7,865 bases of DNA from an uncultured Bacilli bacterium. Lineage in GTDB: Bacteria > Bacillota_I > Bacilli_A > RF39 > UBA660. Location of the stretch: assembly GCA_948497845.1 (NCBI GenBank), contig CAOOMX010000049.1:1-7865 (forward strand), given 5' to 3'. Both the position numbers and the translations under genes were made by a program. Below, piece after piece: positions 1-5,979 of the stretch (within the stretch, counting starts at the first letter, position 1; each line of letters opens with the position of its first letter). The notes under the pieces are model-generated. The model saw only the letters and a program-made list of their open reading frames with translations. It searched no databases and was not told where the DNA came from.

Positions 1-56
1 CTCTCATACTCCTTTTAATATCGTCTAGCATACAAACGATAGCATATTATATACAC

Positions 57-85
57 ATTATAAGCCAAAACAGACTATTATTCAA
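57..85 (-). promoter_or_regulatory. Sigma-A-type promoter for a gene left of the window
   Basis: Reading the minus strand, TTGAAT (85-80) is followed after exactly 17 bp by a perfect TATAAT (62-57). A second TATAAT lies at 51-46 without a matching -35. An AGGAG ribosome binding site follows at 13-9. The ATG at 7-5 is only one base past it, too close for normal initiation, so the served start codon is probably just outside the window. Apart from this promoter and leader, bases 1-123 show no gene. Confidence 0.6.
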
Positions 86-123
86 TATACAAACAAATGA
101 TTATTTATAGTATTAACTGGAAC

Positions 124-147
124 AAAAAAAGAATGCATTGCACTCTT
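124..147 (-). terminator. Intrinsic terminator of the membrane-anchored protein gene
   Basis: On the minus strand AAGAGTGC (147-140) pairs with GCATTCTT (136-129) around an AAT loop. This gives an 8-bp stem with one G-U pair, followed by a run of T. The stem begins inside the TAA stop codon of the gene it ends. Confidence 0.75.
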
Positions 148-964
148 AATTATTTTTTTTAAATTCTTGATACCAACTATTTAAATAATCTTTTCCTTTA
201 TTAAACAAATTGCTTCCCACACTTCCTAGAAAAGAAAAAGCATCTTTAGTATATTTTATAAATTCATCTTTAGCATTTATAATCTCTTGATAATATTCAT
301 CCCCTAATTTTTCATGAGCAAATGAATCTATATTTTTAGCTCCATTTCGAATAATTTCACTAGCTTTATTAAAAGCATTTTTAGTAGTTGTTGTAATTGA
401 TTCTTTATAACCTGGAAAAACGCCTTCTAATTTTTCATCAATCACTGAAGCTAACTTTAAAACCTTTTGTTTTCCTACATCTGTCAATTCATTAAAAGTA
501 ACCCCATTTATTTTACCATCATAAAAAATAAAATCTACAATTGTAATAAACATACCCTTTGCCTTATCTTCTAAAGATGCATTTTTATCACCTTTTAACA
601 TTGTATCTACTTCATTATTTAATAAAGAAAAACTATCTATAGCTTTTTGATCTTTTTCACTTAACTCTTTAACTGGAGGATGATCATCTACAACAGGTTC
701 ATTTTTATCATTTCTTATATTTTCCTCATTGGAAATATTATTTTTATTATCCTCTACTGAAAAAATACCATCTTTTACTTCTGTAATAATATCTTGCGTA
801 ATATCTTCTAATTCTTCAGTTTCCTTTTTGCTATCTTGATCTATCTTTTCTATCTCATTTACTTTATTTTCTTCATTTCCCTTTAAAGCAAAATGAACCC
901 CTAAAGATCCAGATATTAAACAAACAACAACGGCCAATATAACTACCAATTTATTCTTTTTCAT
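146..964 (-). CDS. Membrane-anchored helical protein of unknown function
   Basis: I do not recognise this 272-residue protein. It has a short Lys-rich N-terminus (MKKNK) and one hydrophobic segment at about residues 6-27. That segment is either an uncleaved anchor or a signal peptide; the Cys at 15 is preceded by Val, so it does not form a good lipobox. A very acidic, Asn/Asp/Glu/Lys-rich and probably disordered linker follows (about 30-105), then a mostly helical domain (about 106-272). The domain holds a hydrophobic stretch, FITIVDFIFYDGKINGVTF, near 139-157 and a conserved-looking FPGYKE at 183-188. It is expected to sit outside the membrane. The start is the ATG at 964 because GGAAGTG lies 6 bases upstream. 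An in-frame ATG at 979 has no such site and falls at the predicted transcription start. The gene is flanked by terminators and has its own extended -10, so it looks monocistronic. Confidence 0.85.
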   Translation of the reverse strand: MKKNKLVVILAVVVCLISGSLGVHFALKGNEENKVNEIEKIDQDSKKETEELEDITQDIITEVKDGIFSVEDNKNNISNEENIRNDKNEPVVDDHPPVKELSEKDQKAIDSFSLLNNEVDTMLKGDKNASLEDKAKGMFITIVDFIFYDGKINGVTFNELTDVGKQKVLKLASVIDEKLEGVFPGYKESITTTTKNAFNKASEIIRNGAKNIDSFAHEKLGDEYYQEIINAKDEFIKYTKDAFSFLGSVGSNLFNKGKDYLNSWYQEFKKNN

Positions 965-986
965 TAATTTCACTTCCATTCATTAT

Positions 987-995
987 AGTATAGCA
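987..995 (-). promoter_or_regulatory. Extended -10 promoter element of the membrane-anchored protein gene
   Basis: TGCTATACT on the minus strand is an extended -10 (TG-N-TATACT). No good -35 is visible 16-18 bp upstream. Transcription would begin near 980, leaving only a few bases before the GGAAGTG ribosome binding site (977-971). A TATAAT at 987-982 overlaps it but would place the start inside the ribosome binding site. Confidence 0.45.
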
Positions 996-1015
996 TTTTA
1001 ATAAAATTTTGGCCA

Positions 1016-1048
1016 TAAAAAAGAAAAAATTGCCTATTTAGACAATTT
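1016..1048 (-). terminator. Intrinsic terminator of the histidine kinase / HPt-receiver operon
   Basis: On the minus strand AAATTGTC (1048-1041) pairs with GGCAATTT (1034-1027) across a 6-base loop. The stem is 8 bp with one G-U pair, followed by TTTTCTTTTTT. It overlaps the TAA stop of the upstream gene and separates that operon from the gene starting at 964. Confidence 0.75.
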
Positions 1049-1829
1049 AAATATTATAATTAATTGTTTTTTCAAGGATTTTCTTTAAATCTCTTTCATT
1101 AAATGGTTTTAATAAAATATCAGCAATCCCATATTTATATGCTTTATCAATAGATTCTTTATCATCTGCTCCTGTAATAATAGAAACAGGCATTCTCTTA
1201 AATAAATCATTTGATTTAAAATAATCTAATACTTCAAAACCATCAACATTAGGCATATTAAGATCTAATAGAACAGCAACTATATCATTTTTATTCTCAT
1301 GTTCTTTTACAATATCTAAAGCCTCTTTACCATCTGTTGCCACTAATACATTAAAATCTTCCTTAAAAATTTTATGAATAAAATTACGAATAATATCTGA
1401 ATCATCAACGACTAAGACACTTTTTTGATTTATATTTTCCACTTGCTTAACAGGTTCCTCAAAACCGTTATTTACCCCCATATATCTTTTTACCAAATTA
1501 ATAATTCGATTAGCTTCCATCATTAATTCATCAAAATGTTCCGTTACAAAATACATATTATTAGCCTTGCTTTCAAGCTCATGCTTATATGATATTTCTG
1601 CTAATGCCATAAATCCAAAATATTTAGCATCACTTTTTAAAGAATGAACTTGAATAGCATAATTTGCCATATCTCCAACTTCTTTATAATTTTGAATTGA
1701 CTTTATTTTATTATCTACCTCTGCCAAAAAAACTTCTAATGTAGAATCATAGGTTTCCATATCCCCAAAAAGCTCTAAACTCTTCTTAACATCAACCCCA
1801 TTATCCGTCAAAATACTTACATCTTTCAT
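1047..1829 (-). CDS. HPt-receiver phosphorelay protein
   Basis: This 260-residue cytoplasmic protein fuses two phosphorelay modules. Residues about 10-118 form a histidine phosphotransfer (HPt) domain with the signature VHSLKSDAKYFG, in which His62 is the expected phosphoacceptor. Residues about 136-258 form a receiver with the acidic pair Asp142-Asp143, phospho-acceptor Asp189 in LLDLNMP, switch Thr219 and Lys241 in the LLKPF motif, so all catalytic positions are intact. There is no DNA-binding, GGDEF, phosphatase or other output domain. It lies 4 bases downstream of the hybrid kinase gene. Its ribosome binding site (AAGGAAGGA) is made of the last codons of that gene, so translation is probably coupled. 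The expected flow is kinase His, kinase receiver Asp, HPt His62, receiver Asp189. The final output is not encoded here; a protein-protein interaction or a distant partner is my inference. Confidence 0.93.
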   Translation of the reverse strand: MKDVSILTDNGVDVKKSLELFGDMETYDSTLEVFLAEVDNKIKSIQNYKEVGDMANYAIQVHSLKSDAKYFGFMALAEISYKHELESKANNMYFVTEHFDELMMEANRIINLVKRYMGVNNGFEEPVKQVENINQKSVLVVDDSDIIRNFIHKIFKEDFNVLVATDGKEALDIVKEHENKNDIVAVLLDLNMPNVDGFEVLDYFKSNDLFKRMPVSIITGADDKESIDKAYKYGIADILLKPFNERDLKKILEKTINYNI

Positions 1830-1833
1830 ACTC

Positions 1834-3657
1834 TCATCCTTCCTTATTTAAAAATGTATTTATAATTCGATTTAATTCCTCTTTATTAATAGGCTTAGCC
1901 AAATAATCATCAAAGCCATCTTTTAAATATTTTTCCCTCATCCCTGTAATAGCATTAGCAGTTAAGGCAATTACTGGAATATCAAAATCAGACAATTCTT
2001 CTTTCATTTTCTGTAATGTTTCTACCCCACTCATTTTAGGCATCATATCATCAAGTAAGATTAAATCAAAATTTTCTTTATTATGTAATTTCTCTAAGCA
2101 AAGAAAACCACTTTCTACACTCACAACTTCTATTCCATAAGCAGATAGCAATCTTTCTGCTACTTTCAAATTAATCTTATTATCATCAACTAATAAAACC
2201 TTTTTATGTATCTTCGTTTTTACTTCAGTAACAACCTCTTCTTCTACTTTTATAGTTGGATTTAAAACGATTCTTTGATCAATACTAACGCTAAATTTAG
2301 AGCCTTGTCCAAATACACTTTGAACTACAATGGTTCCTCCCATTAAATCAACTAATTTTTTAGTAATAGCTAGTCCAAGGCCAGTTCCTTCAATTGTAAT
2401 ATTATTTTCCAAATCCAAACGTTCAAAACGATTAAATAACTTTTCAATATTTTCTTTTTTTATTCCAATACCTGTATCTTCAACTGAAATAATCAATCGA
2501 CAAATATCTTTTTTTAAAACAGAACTAACCTTTAATTCAATTGAACCTTCTTTAGTATACTTAACAGCATTCGTTAAGATATTTACACAAATTTGTTTTA
2601 ATCTTTGATTATCTCCATAAAGAACTTTAGGAATAGAAGGATCTATATTAACTTTAAACTCAATAGGTTTATCTCCTAATCTTCCTTTAGTTAAAGCAAT
2701 AAGCTCTTTAAATACTTTATCTGTTAAATATTCACTATTTATTATTTCTAATCGATCTGCTTCAATTTTAGAAATATCTAATATACCATTTACAATTTCT
2801 AATAAATTATCACTAGCCATTATAATATCTTTAACTTCATCTTTAGCATCTAAAGGAACATCTTTATTTTCAAGGAGCAAATTACTAAACCCTACAATAG
2901 CATTCAATGGAGTACGTATTTCATGAGACATATTAGATAAAAAATCTGTTTTAGCAGCATTTGCCTTTTCAGCAGAATCTTTTGCTATATTTAATTGTTC
3001 AATCAATTTAACATCTGGATTTTCAATAGTAAAATACATTAAATAAACAACAAAAGTTTCTAAAGATGTTAACAATGTATATTTAGGATATCTACTTTGA
3101 ATCAACATAACAATAACTCCTAGACCTAAAAATATAAATAAAGGAAAATATTTTTTATCTCGAATATTTCTAAAATTATACATCATACTACCTAAACATA
3201 ATAAAATACAAACAGCAGAAGCTATATATACAATATTTACACTATATCCATAAGAATATACTCCATTTTCATTAGCGAATTCTATCGGTAATAATATTAC
3301 CATCAATAAAGAAACCCAATAAAAAATAATCATTAATTTAATCAATTTCTTTCTAACTTCATCCATTTGCTCTTTATAAGAAATATAAATTACATAATAT
3401 GTAAAAATAACTATAAATGAAAGCAAATAAATCAAATAAAACTTTGAAACCACATAATTAGCAAAAGGAATAGTAGTAATATTTAAAACAGTAAAATAAT
3501 TAATAAACTCTAGTAATAAACCAATTAAATTAGTTACAATTAATATTGAAAATATTCTATTTTCTGTTGTATTAATATGAGGTTTTGTAAAATAAACAAT
3601 AATTAATCCAATGCTATAAACCATACTTCCCAAAATCAATAAAGAAGTTCCACTCAT
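1834..3657 (-). CDS. Multi-helix membrane hybrid sensor histidine kinase with C-terminal receiver
   Basis: This 607-residue protein starts with a membrane sensor of about seven hydrophobic helices (roughly 4-23, 35-57, 70-93, 104-124, 140-160, 170-187, 193-211) and no large extracellular domain. A short linker (about 212-238) leads into the kinase. The H-box SNMSHEIRTPLNA has phosphorylated His245. The ATPase domain shows Asn363 (N-box), DTGIGI at 394-399 (G1) and GTGLGLA at 424-430 (G2). The receiver (about 485-605) has Asp491-Asp492, phospho-acceptor Asp536 (LDDMMP), Thr566 and Lys588. All catalytic motifs are present. It lacks an HPt domain, which the next gene supplies. The sensor resembles integral-membrane sensors that read small hydrophobic or membrane signals, but I cannot assign a ligand. 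The start at 3657 has a clear AGGAG 6 bases upstream. TGA is its stop codon. Confidence 0.95.
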   Translation of the reverse strand: MSGTSLLILGSMVYSIGLIIVYFTKPHINTTENRIFSILIVTNLIGLLLEFINYFTVLNITTIPFANYVVSKFYLIYLLSFIVIFTYYVIYISYKEQMDEVRKKLIKLMIIFYWVSLLMVILLPIEFANENGVYSYGYSVNIVYIASAVCILLCLGSMMYNFRNIRDKKYFPLFIFLGLGVIVMLIQSRYPKYTLLTSLETFVVYLMYFTIENPDVKLIEQLNIAKDSAEKANAAKTDFLSNMSHEIRTPLNAIVGFSNLLLENKDVPLDAKDEVKDIIMASDNLLEIVNGILDISKIEADRLEIINSEYLTDKVFKELIALTKGRLGDKPIEFKVNIDPSIPKVLYGDNQRLKQICVNILTNAVKYTKEGSIELKVSSVLKKDICRLIISVEDTGIGIKKENIEKLFNRFERLDLENNITIEGTGLGLAITKKLVDLMGGTIVVQSVFGQGSKFSVSIDQRIVLNPTIKVEEEVVTEVKTKIHKKVLLVDDNKINLKVAERLLSAYGIEVVSVESGFLCLEKLHNKENFDLILLDDMMPKMSGVETLQKMKEELSDFDIPVIALTANAITGMREKYLKDGFDDYLAKPINKEELNRIINTFLNKEG

Positions 3658-3684
3658 ACTTATCTCCTACCTTATTTCTATTTA

Positions 3685-3713
3685 ATTGTAACATAAAAAA
3701 CAATAAAGTGAAA
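3685..3713 (-). promoter_or_regulatory. Extended -10 promoter of the kinase operon
   Basis: TGTTACAAT (3693-3685, minus strand) is an extended -10, with a weak TTTCAC 17 bp upstream (3713-3708) lying inside the preceding terminator hairpin. Transcription would start near 3678, just ahead of the AGGAG site at 3668-3664. The kinase operon can thus be transcribed independently of the enzyme gene upstream. Confidence 0.45.
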
Positions 3714-3732
3714 CATATTCCTTTATTGTTTT
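3695..3732 (-). terminator. Intrinsic terminator after the adenylate-forming enzyme gene
   Basis: Perfect 12-bp arms AAAACAATAAAG (3732-3721) and CTTTATTGTTTT (3708-3697) flank a 12-base loop that contains a further short GAA/TTC pairing, and a run of T follows. The structure is symmetrical enough to act on either strand. It begins 4 bases after the TAA stop. Confidence 0.85.
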
Positions 3733-3736
3733 ATTA

Positions 3737-5617
3737 TTAAAATCTAACTCTCTTCAAACCTTTATGATCATTAAATGGATAAGTTAATATAACTACATGT
3801 TCATAAACTTCTCCTTTTATCAGGTCTTCTGTTAAGCCTTCTTGAATTAAAGCATTATTATTTCTTTTTTCGCATCCTGTAGTTGGATACCCTTCTTCAA
3901 AGCTTCTAACTTTAAATAATAATTTTTGCATAACTTCAAATGGTAATTCTTTTGCTAACCTTTGAAGTATACTAGAGATTAGTGCTTCTTCAGATATCTT
4001 AATTCCAGGCATAGCTTCTACATTACAAACCACAGCACCATTAACGAAAACGACTTCACTAGACAAAATCCTTTTTGTATCTTTAGCAATTAAGTCATTT
4101 ATTTGGAATAATGGAAATTCTTCGCCATTTGACAAACTAATCGCATTTCCAACTCTCCCCTTCATATGAACTGTTCCATGAGAATCTATATAACCATATA
4201 CATTTAAATTAGCGTATTTATTTCCGCAATTATCATAAACAAAAAATTCTTTTGTTGCATCTGGATTATCTTTATATTCTTTCATTGTACAAAGAGAATT
4301 AGCTGCCAAAACTCCATATTGATTAGGCCCAAGATGATTACCATTTTTATCTAAACAAACCACTTCTATAGAAGGATTAAATGGAATTAATCCCAGATGT
4401 CCTTTTCGTAAACGAACCTTATTTAATTTCTCTAAATAAGTTTTATAAAGTGTAAAAAATAAACCTCCATGTTCACAATCTCCCCCACCAACTGAAATAG
4501 TTGGAGAAATAATTCCTTTTAACTTATTTATACCAGCTTTTGCTTTTCGCAAAGTAGCATTTATATATTTTTCTTCCCCTGGACTATGAGGTTCACCAAC
4601 AATAGTAGGAATATACAAATTTTTAAAAGTCACATTCTTAAACTGAGGCTCTGTATTATATCTTTTACACATTCTTATATACATCGATCTAGTAGCAGGA
4701 GCAAAATGTGGTTGATTAATCATTAAAGAATAAATGAAAAAATCTTGATGATAAATAGGTTCCAATGCAACTTCGCAGTTTTGCATTAAAGAATCTGAAA
4801 TACTTGTAATAATATCCGTATTAGAATGTGTTGGAATATGAGCCAAATTTCGAATACCGCGTGTAGCTGGAAGTCCAGATAAATCTGGATCATGAAATCT
4901 TCCCATGTAAATCAAGCTACTGTTATTATGAACAATTCCTTTTGGAACCGTAGCATTTGTTGAACCACTAGTATAAGTAATTAAGAATTCATCATCTAAT
5001 CCAACATCTGCATAAGTAACTTCCTCTTCAATAGAATTCCCTAAATGTAAGAAATCAGATTTATTTTGAATTCTTGCATCCTCTTCCTTATATTTAGGAA
5101 CACGATTCTTAAAATCATAATATTCTGCATCATATTCAATATATGGATCAATACCCATAGGTAATGAATCTGCTAATGAAAATGCTGTTATATTCTCAAT
5201 TTGAGATTTATCAAGCGCTCCCTTTAAATGGGGATAAACATCATCTGTAATAAAAACACGAGGAGCCTTTGTCTTCTTTATTATTTGCGCAATATAGTCT
5301 TCGTCAAATTCTGCCCCAAAAACATTAACTTTTGCCCCAATTAAACTAGCAGCACGCAAAAGCATTACAAACTCAGGACAATTTGCCATACATATAGGAA
5401 TTTCAGAACCTTTAGTAAATCCGCTAGCTAAAAGACTTTTCGCCATTTGATCAGATACTTCTTTAAATTCTCTATAAGTAATTTTCTTTCCACGATAAAA
5501 CATTATACTTTCGTCTAAATGATTTTTATTTCTTTCATCAATTTCATGTGCCCAAGACCAATTATGGTTTTGTTGTATATCTCTAATTGCTCTTTGCACT
5601 TTTTCTTTTCTAGTCAT
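3737..5617 (-). CDS. Adenylate-forming enzyme (acyl-CoA synthetase-like, ANL superfamily)
   Basis: ANL enzymes activate a carboxylic acid with ATP to an acyl-adenylate and usually pass it to CoA or a carrier thiol. From the ATG at 5617 the protein has 626 residues. The P-loop ITYTSGSTNATVPKG (about 213-227) matches the family but carries about three extra residues between the Ser/Thr core and Pro-Lys-Gly. GGGDCEHGG lies at 377-385, where the adenine-binding motif is expected. The hinge-region Gly-Arg is at 487-488. PTTGCEKRNNNAL aligns in register with the A10 motif, giving the catalytic Lys584. The usual YRTGDLG is replaced by YANLNVYG (468-475), so the ribose-binding Asp is not evident. No carrier-protein domain is present. 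The substrate is unknown. The 5617 start has AGAGGAG just upstream. The ATG at 5641 has no such site and precedes the predicted transcription start. The gene is monocistronic and diverges from the XRE regulator. Confidence 0.88.
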   Translation of the reverse strand: MTRKEKVQRAIRDIQQNHNWSWAHEIDERNKNHLDESIMFYRGKKITYREFKEVSDQMAKSLLASGFTKGSEIPICMANCPEFVMLLRAASLIGAKVNVFGAEFDEDYIAQIIKKTKAPRVFITDDVYPHLKGALDKSQIENITAFSLADSLPMGIDPYIEYDAEYYDFKNRVPKYKEEDARIQNKSDFLHLGNSIEEEVTYADVGLDDEFLITYTSGSTNATVPKGIVHNNSSLIYMGRFHDPDLSGLPATRGIRNLAHIPTHSNTDIITSISDSLMQNCEVALEPIYHQDFFIYSLMINQPHFAPATRSMYIRMCKRYNTEPQFKNVTFKNLYIPTIVGEPHSPGEEKYINATLRKAKAGINKLKGIISPTISVGGGDCEHGGLFFTLYKTYLEKLNKVRLRKGHLGLIPFNPSIEVVCLDKNGNHLGPNQYGVLAANSLCTMKEYKDNPDATKEFFVYDNCGNKYANLNVYGYIDSHGTVHMKGRVGNAISLSNGEEFPLFQINDLIAKDTKRILSSEVVFVNGAVVCNVEAMPGIKISEEALISSILQRLAKELPFEVMQKLLFKVRSFEEGYPTTGCEKRNNNALIQEGLTEDLIKGEVYEHVVILTYPFNDHKGLKRVRF

Positions 5618-5642
5618 TTTTCTCCTCTTTTCTAACACCATA

Positions 5643-5671
5643 ACTATAACCTAATTTTACCAATTAGGCAA
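5643..5671 (-). promoter_or_regulatory. Promoter of the adenylate-forming enzyme gene
   Basis: TTGCCT (5671-5666) and TATAGT (5648-5643) on the minus strand are separated by exactly 17 bp. Transcription would start near 5636, giving an untranslated leader of about 19 bases that contains the ribosome binding site. This is the main reason to place the start codon at 5617 and not 5641. Confidence 0.65.
5650..5668. promoter_or_regulatory. Inverted repeat inside the enzyme promoter, candidate operator
   Basis: CCTAATT (5650-5656) and AATTAGG (5662-5668) are perfect 7-bp arms around TTACC. They fill nearly all of the -35/-10 spacer and touch the -35 box, a position where a bound dimer would block RNA polymerase. 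Read as plus-strand RNA it could form a hairpin before a T-run (5673-5680), but no gene upstream needs a plus-strand terminator. An operator is the better reading; the regulator is unknown. Confidence 0.45.
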
Positions 5672-5678
5672 CTTTTTT

Positions 5679-5707
5679 TTGCACTTTTGTATCAAATATG
5701 ATACAAT
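5679..5707 (+). promoter_or_regulatory. Promoter of the XRE regulator gene
   Basis: TTGCAC (5679-5684) lies 17 bp before TACAAT (5702-5707). The latter is preceded by TG one base upstream, making an extended -10 (TG-A-TACAAT). Its -35 is only 7 bp from the -35 of the opposing enzyme promoter, so the two promoters are back to back. Confidence 0.6.
5687..5706. promoter_or_regulatory. Perfect inverted repeat over the XRE -10, candidate autoregulatory operator
   Basis: TTGTATCA (5687-5694) and TGATACAA (5699-5706) are perfect 8-bp arms around AATA. The right arm covers the extended -10 of the XRE gene. Dimeric XRE repressors commonly bind such palindromes at their own promoters, so autorepression by the adjacent gene product is likely. 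This is inferred from position and symmetry. Its arms differ from those of the repeat at 5650-5668. Confidence 0.6.
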
Positions 5708-5724
5708 TAACGTAGGTGATACTT

Positions 5725-5979
5725 ATGGACTATGATAAAAACTATATAGAATGCTCTTTTACAGCCAGTGAATTAAACGAAGTTTTCATTAAAGATTTCA
5801 TTCAATTTCGTAAAGAAAACAATTTAACACAAGAACTATTTTCAAAATACTCAAATGTTTCACGAACAAAAATAGCTCGCATTGAAGCGGGTTTGACATC
5901 TCCTAGTATAGTAAGTCTTCTAAAAATTTTAGGACCTCTTGGCTATACAATAAAAATAGAAAAAGTAAAAAAACACTAA
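5725..5979 (+). CDS. Small XRE-family helix-turn-helix regulator
   Basis: This is an 84-residue single-domain DNA-binding protein. The helix-turn-helix spans about residues 21-72: LTQELFSKYSN (34-44) is the first helix of the motif and SRTKIARIEAGL (46-57) the recognition helix, followed by SPSIVSLLKILGPLGY. The C-terminal tail IKIEKVKKH is short and basic. It resembles HigA/antitoxin-type and autorepressor XRE proteins, but no toxin gene adjoins it: the next gene is the convergent rel. The ATG at 5725 is chosen because AGGTGA (5714-5719) sits 5 bases upstream. An in-frame GTG at 5716 lies inside that site. It is the only plus-strand gene here and likely controls its own promoter, possibly also the divergent enzyme gene. 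Confidence 0.9.
   Translation: MDYDKNYIECSFTASELNEVFIKDFIQFRKENNLTQELFSKYSNVSRTKIARIEAGLTSPSIVSLLKILGPLGYTIKIEKVKKH

Noticed and set aside
2330..2608. Plus-strand frame of 92 codons
   Set aside because: Lies wholly opposite the kinase ATPase and linker region, lacks a family signature and is a reverse-strand shadow of that gene.
5618..5641. Upstream ATG giving eight extra residues to the adenylate-forming enzyme
   Set aside because: No ribosome binding site, and it lies upstream of the transcription start predicted from the 17-bp-spaced promoter; the ATG at 5617 has AGAGGAG.
5650..5680. Plus-strand hairpin plus T-run read as a terminator
   Set aside because: No plus-strand gene lies upstream, and the repeat sits exactly in the spacer of a minus-strand promoter, so an operator explains it better.
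5725..5979. XRE gene as the antitoxin of a toxin-antitoxin pair
   Set aside because: No toxin-sized gene adjoins it on the same strand; its neighbours are a divergent ANL enzyme and the convergent rel.
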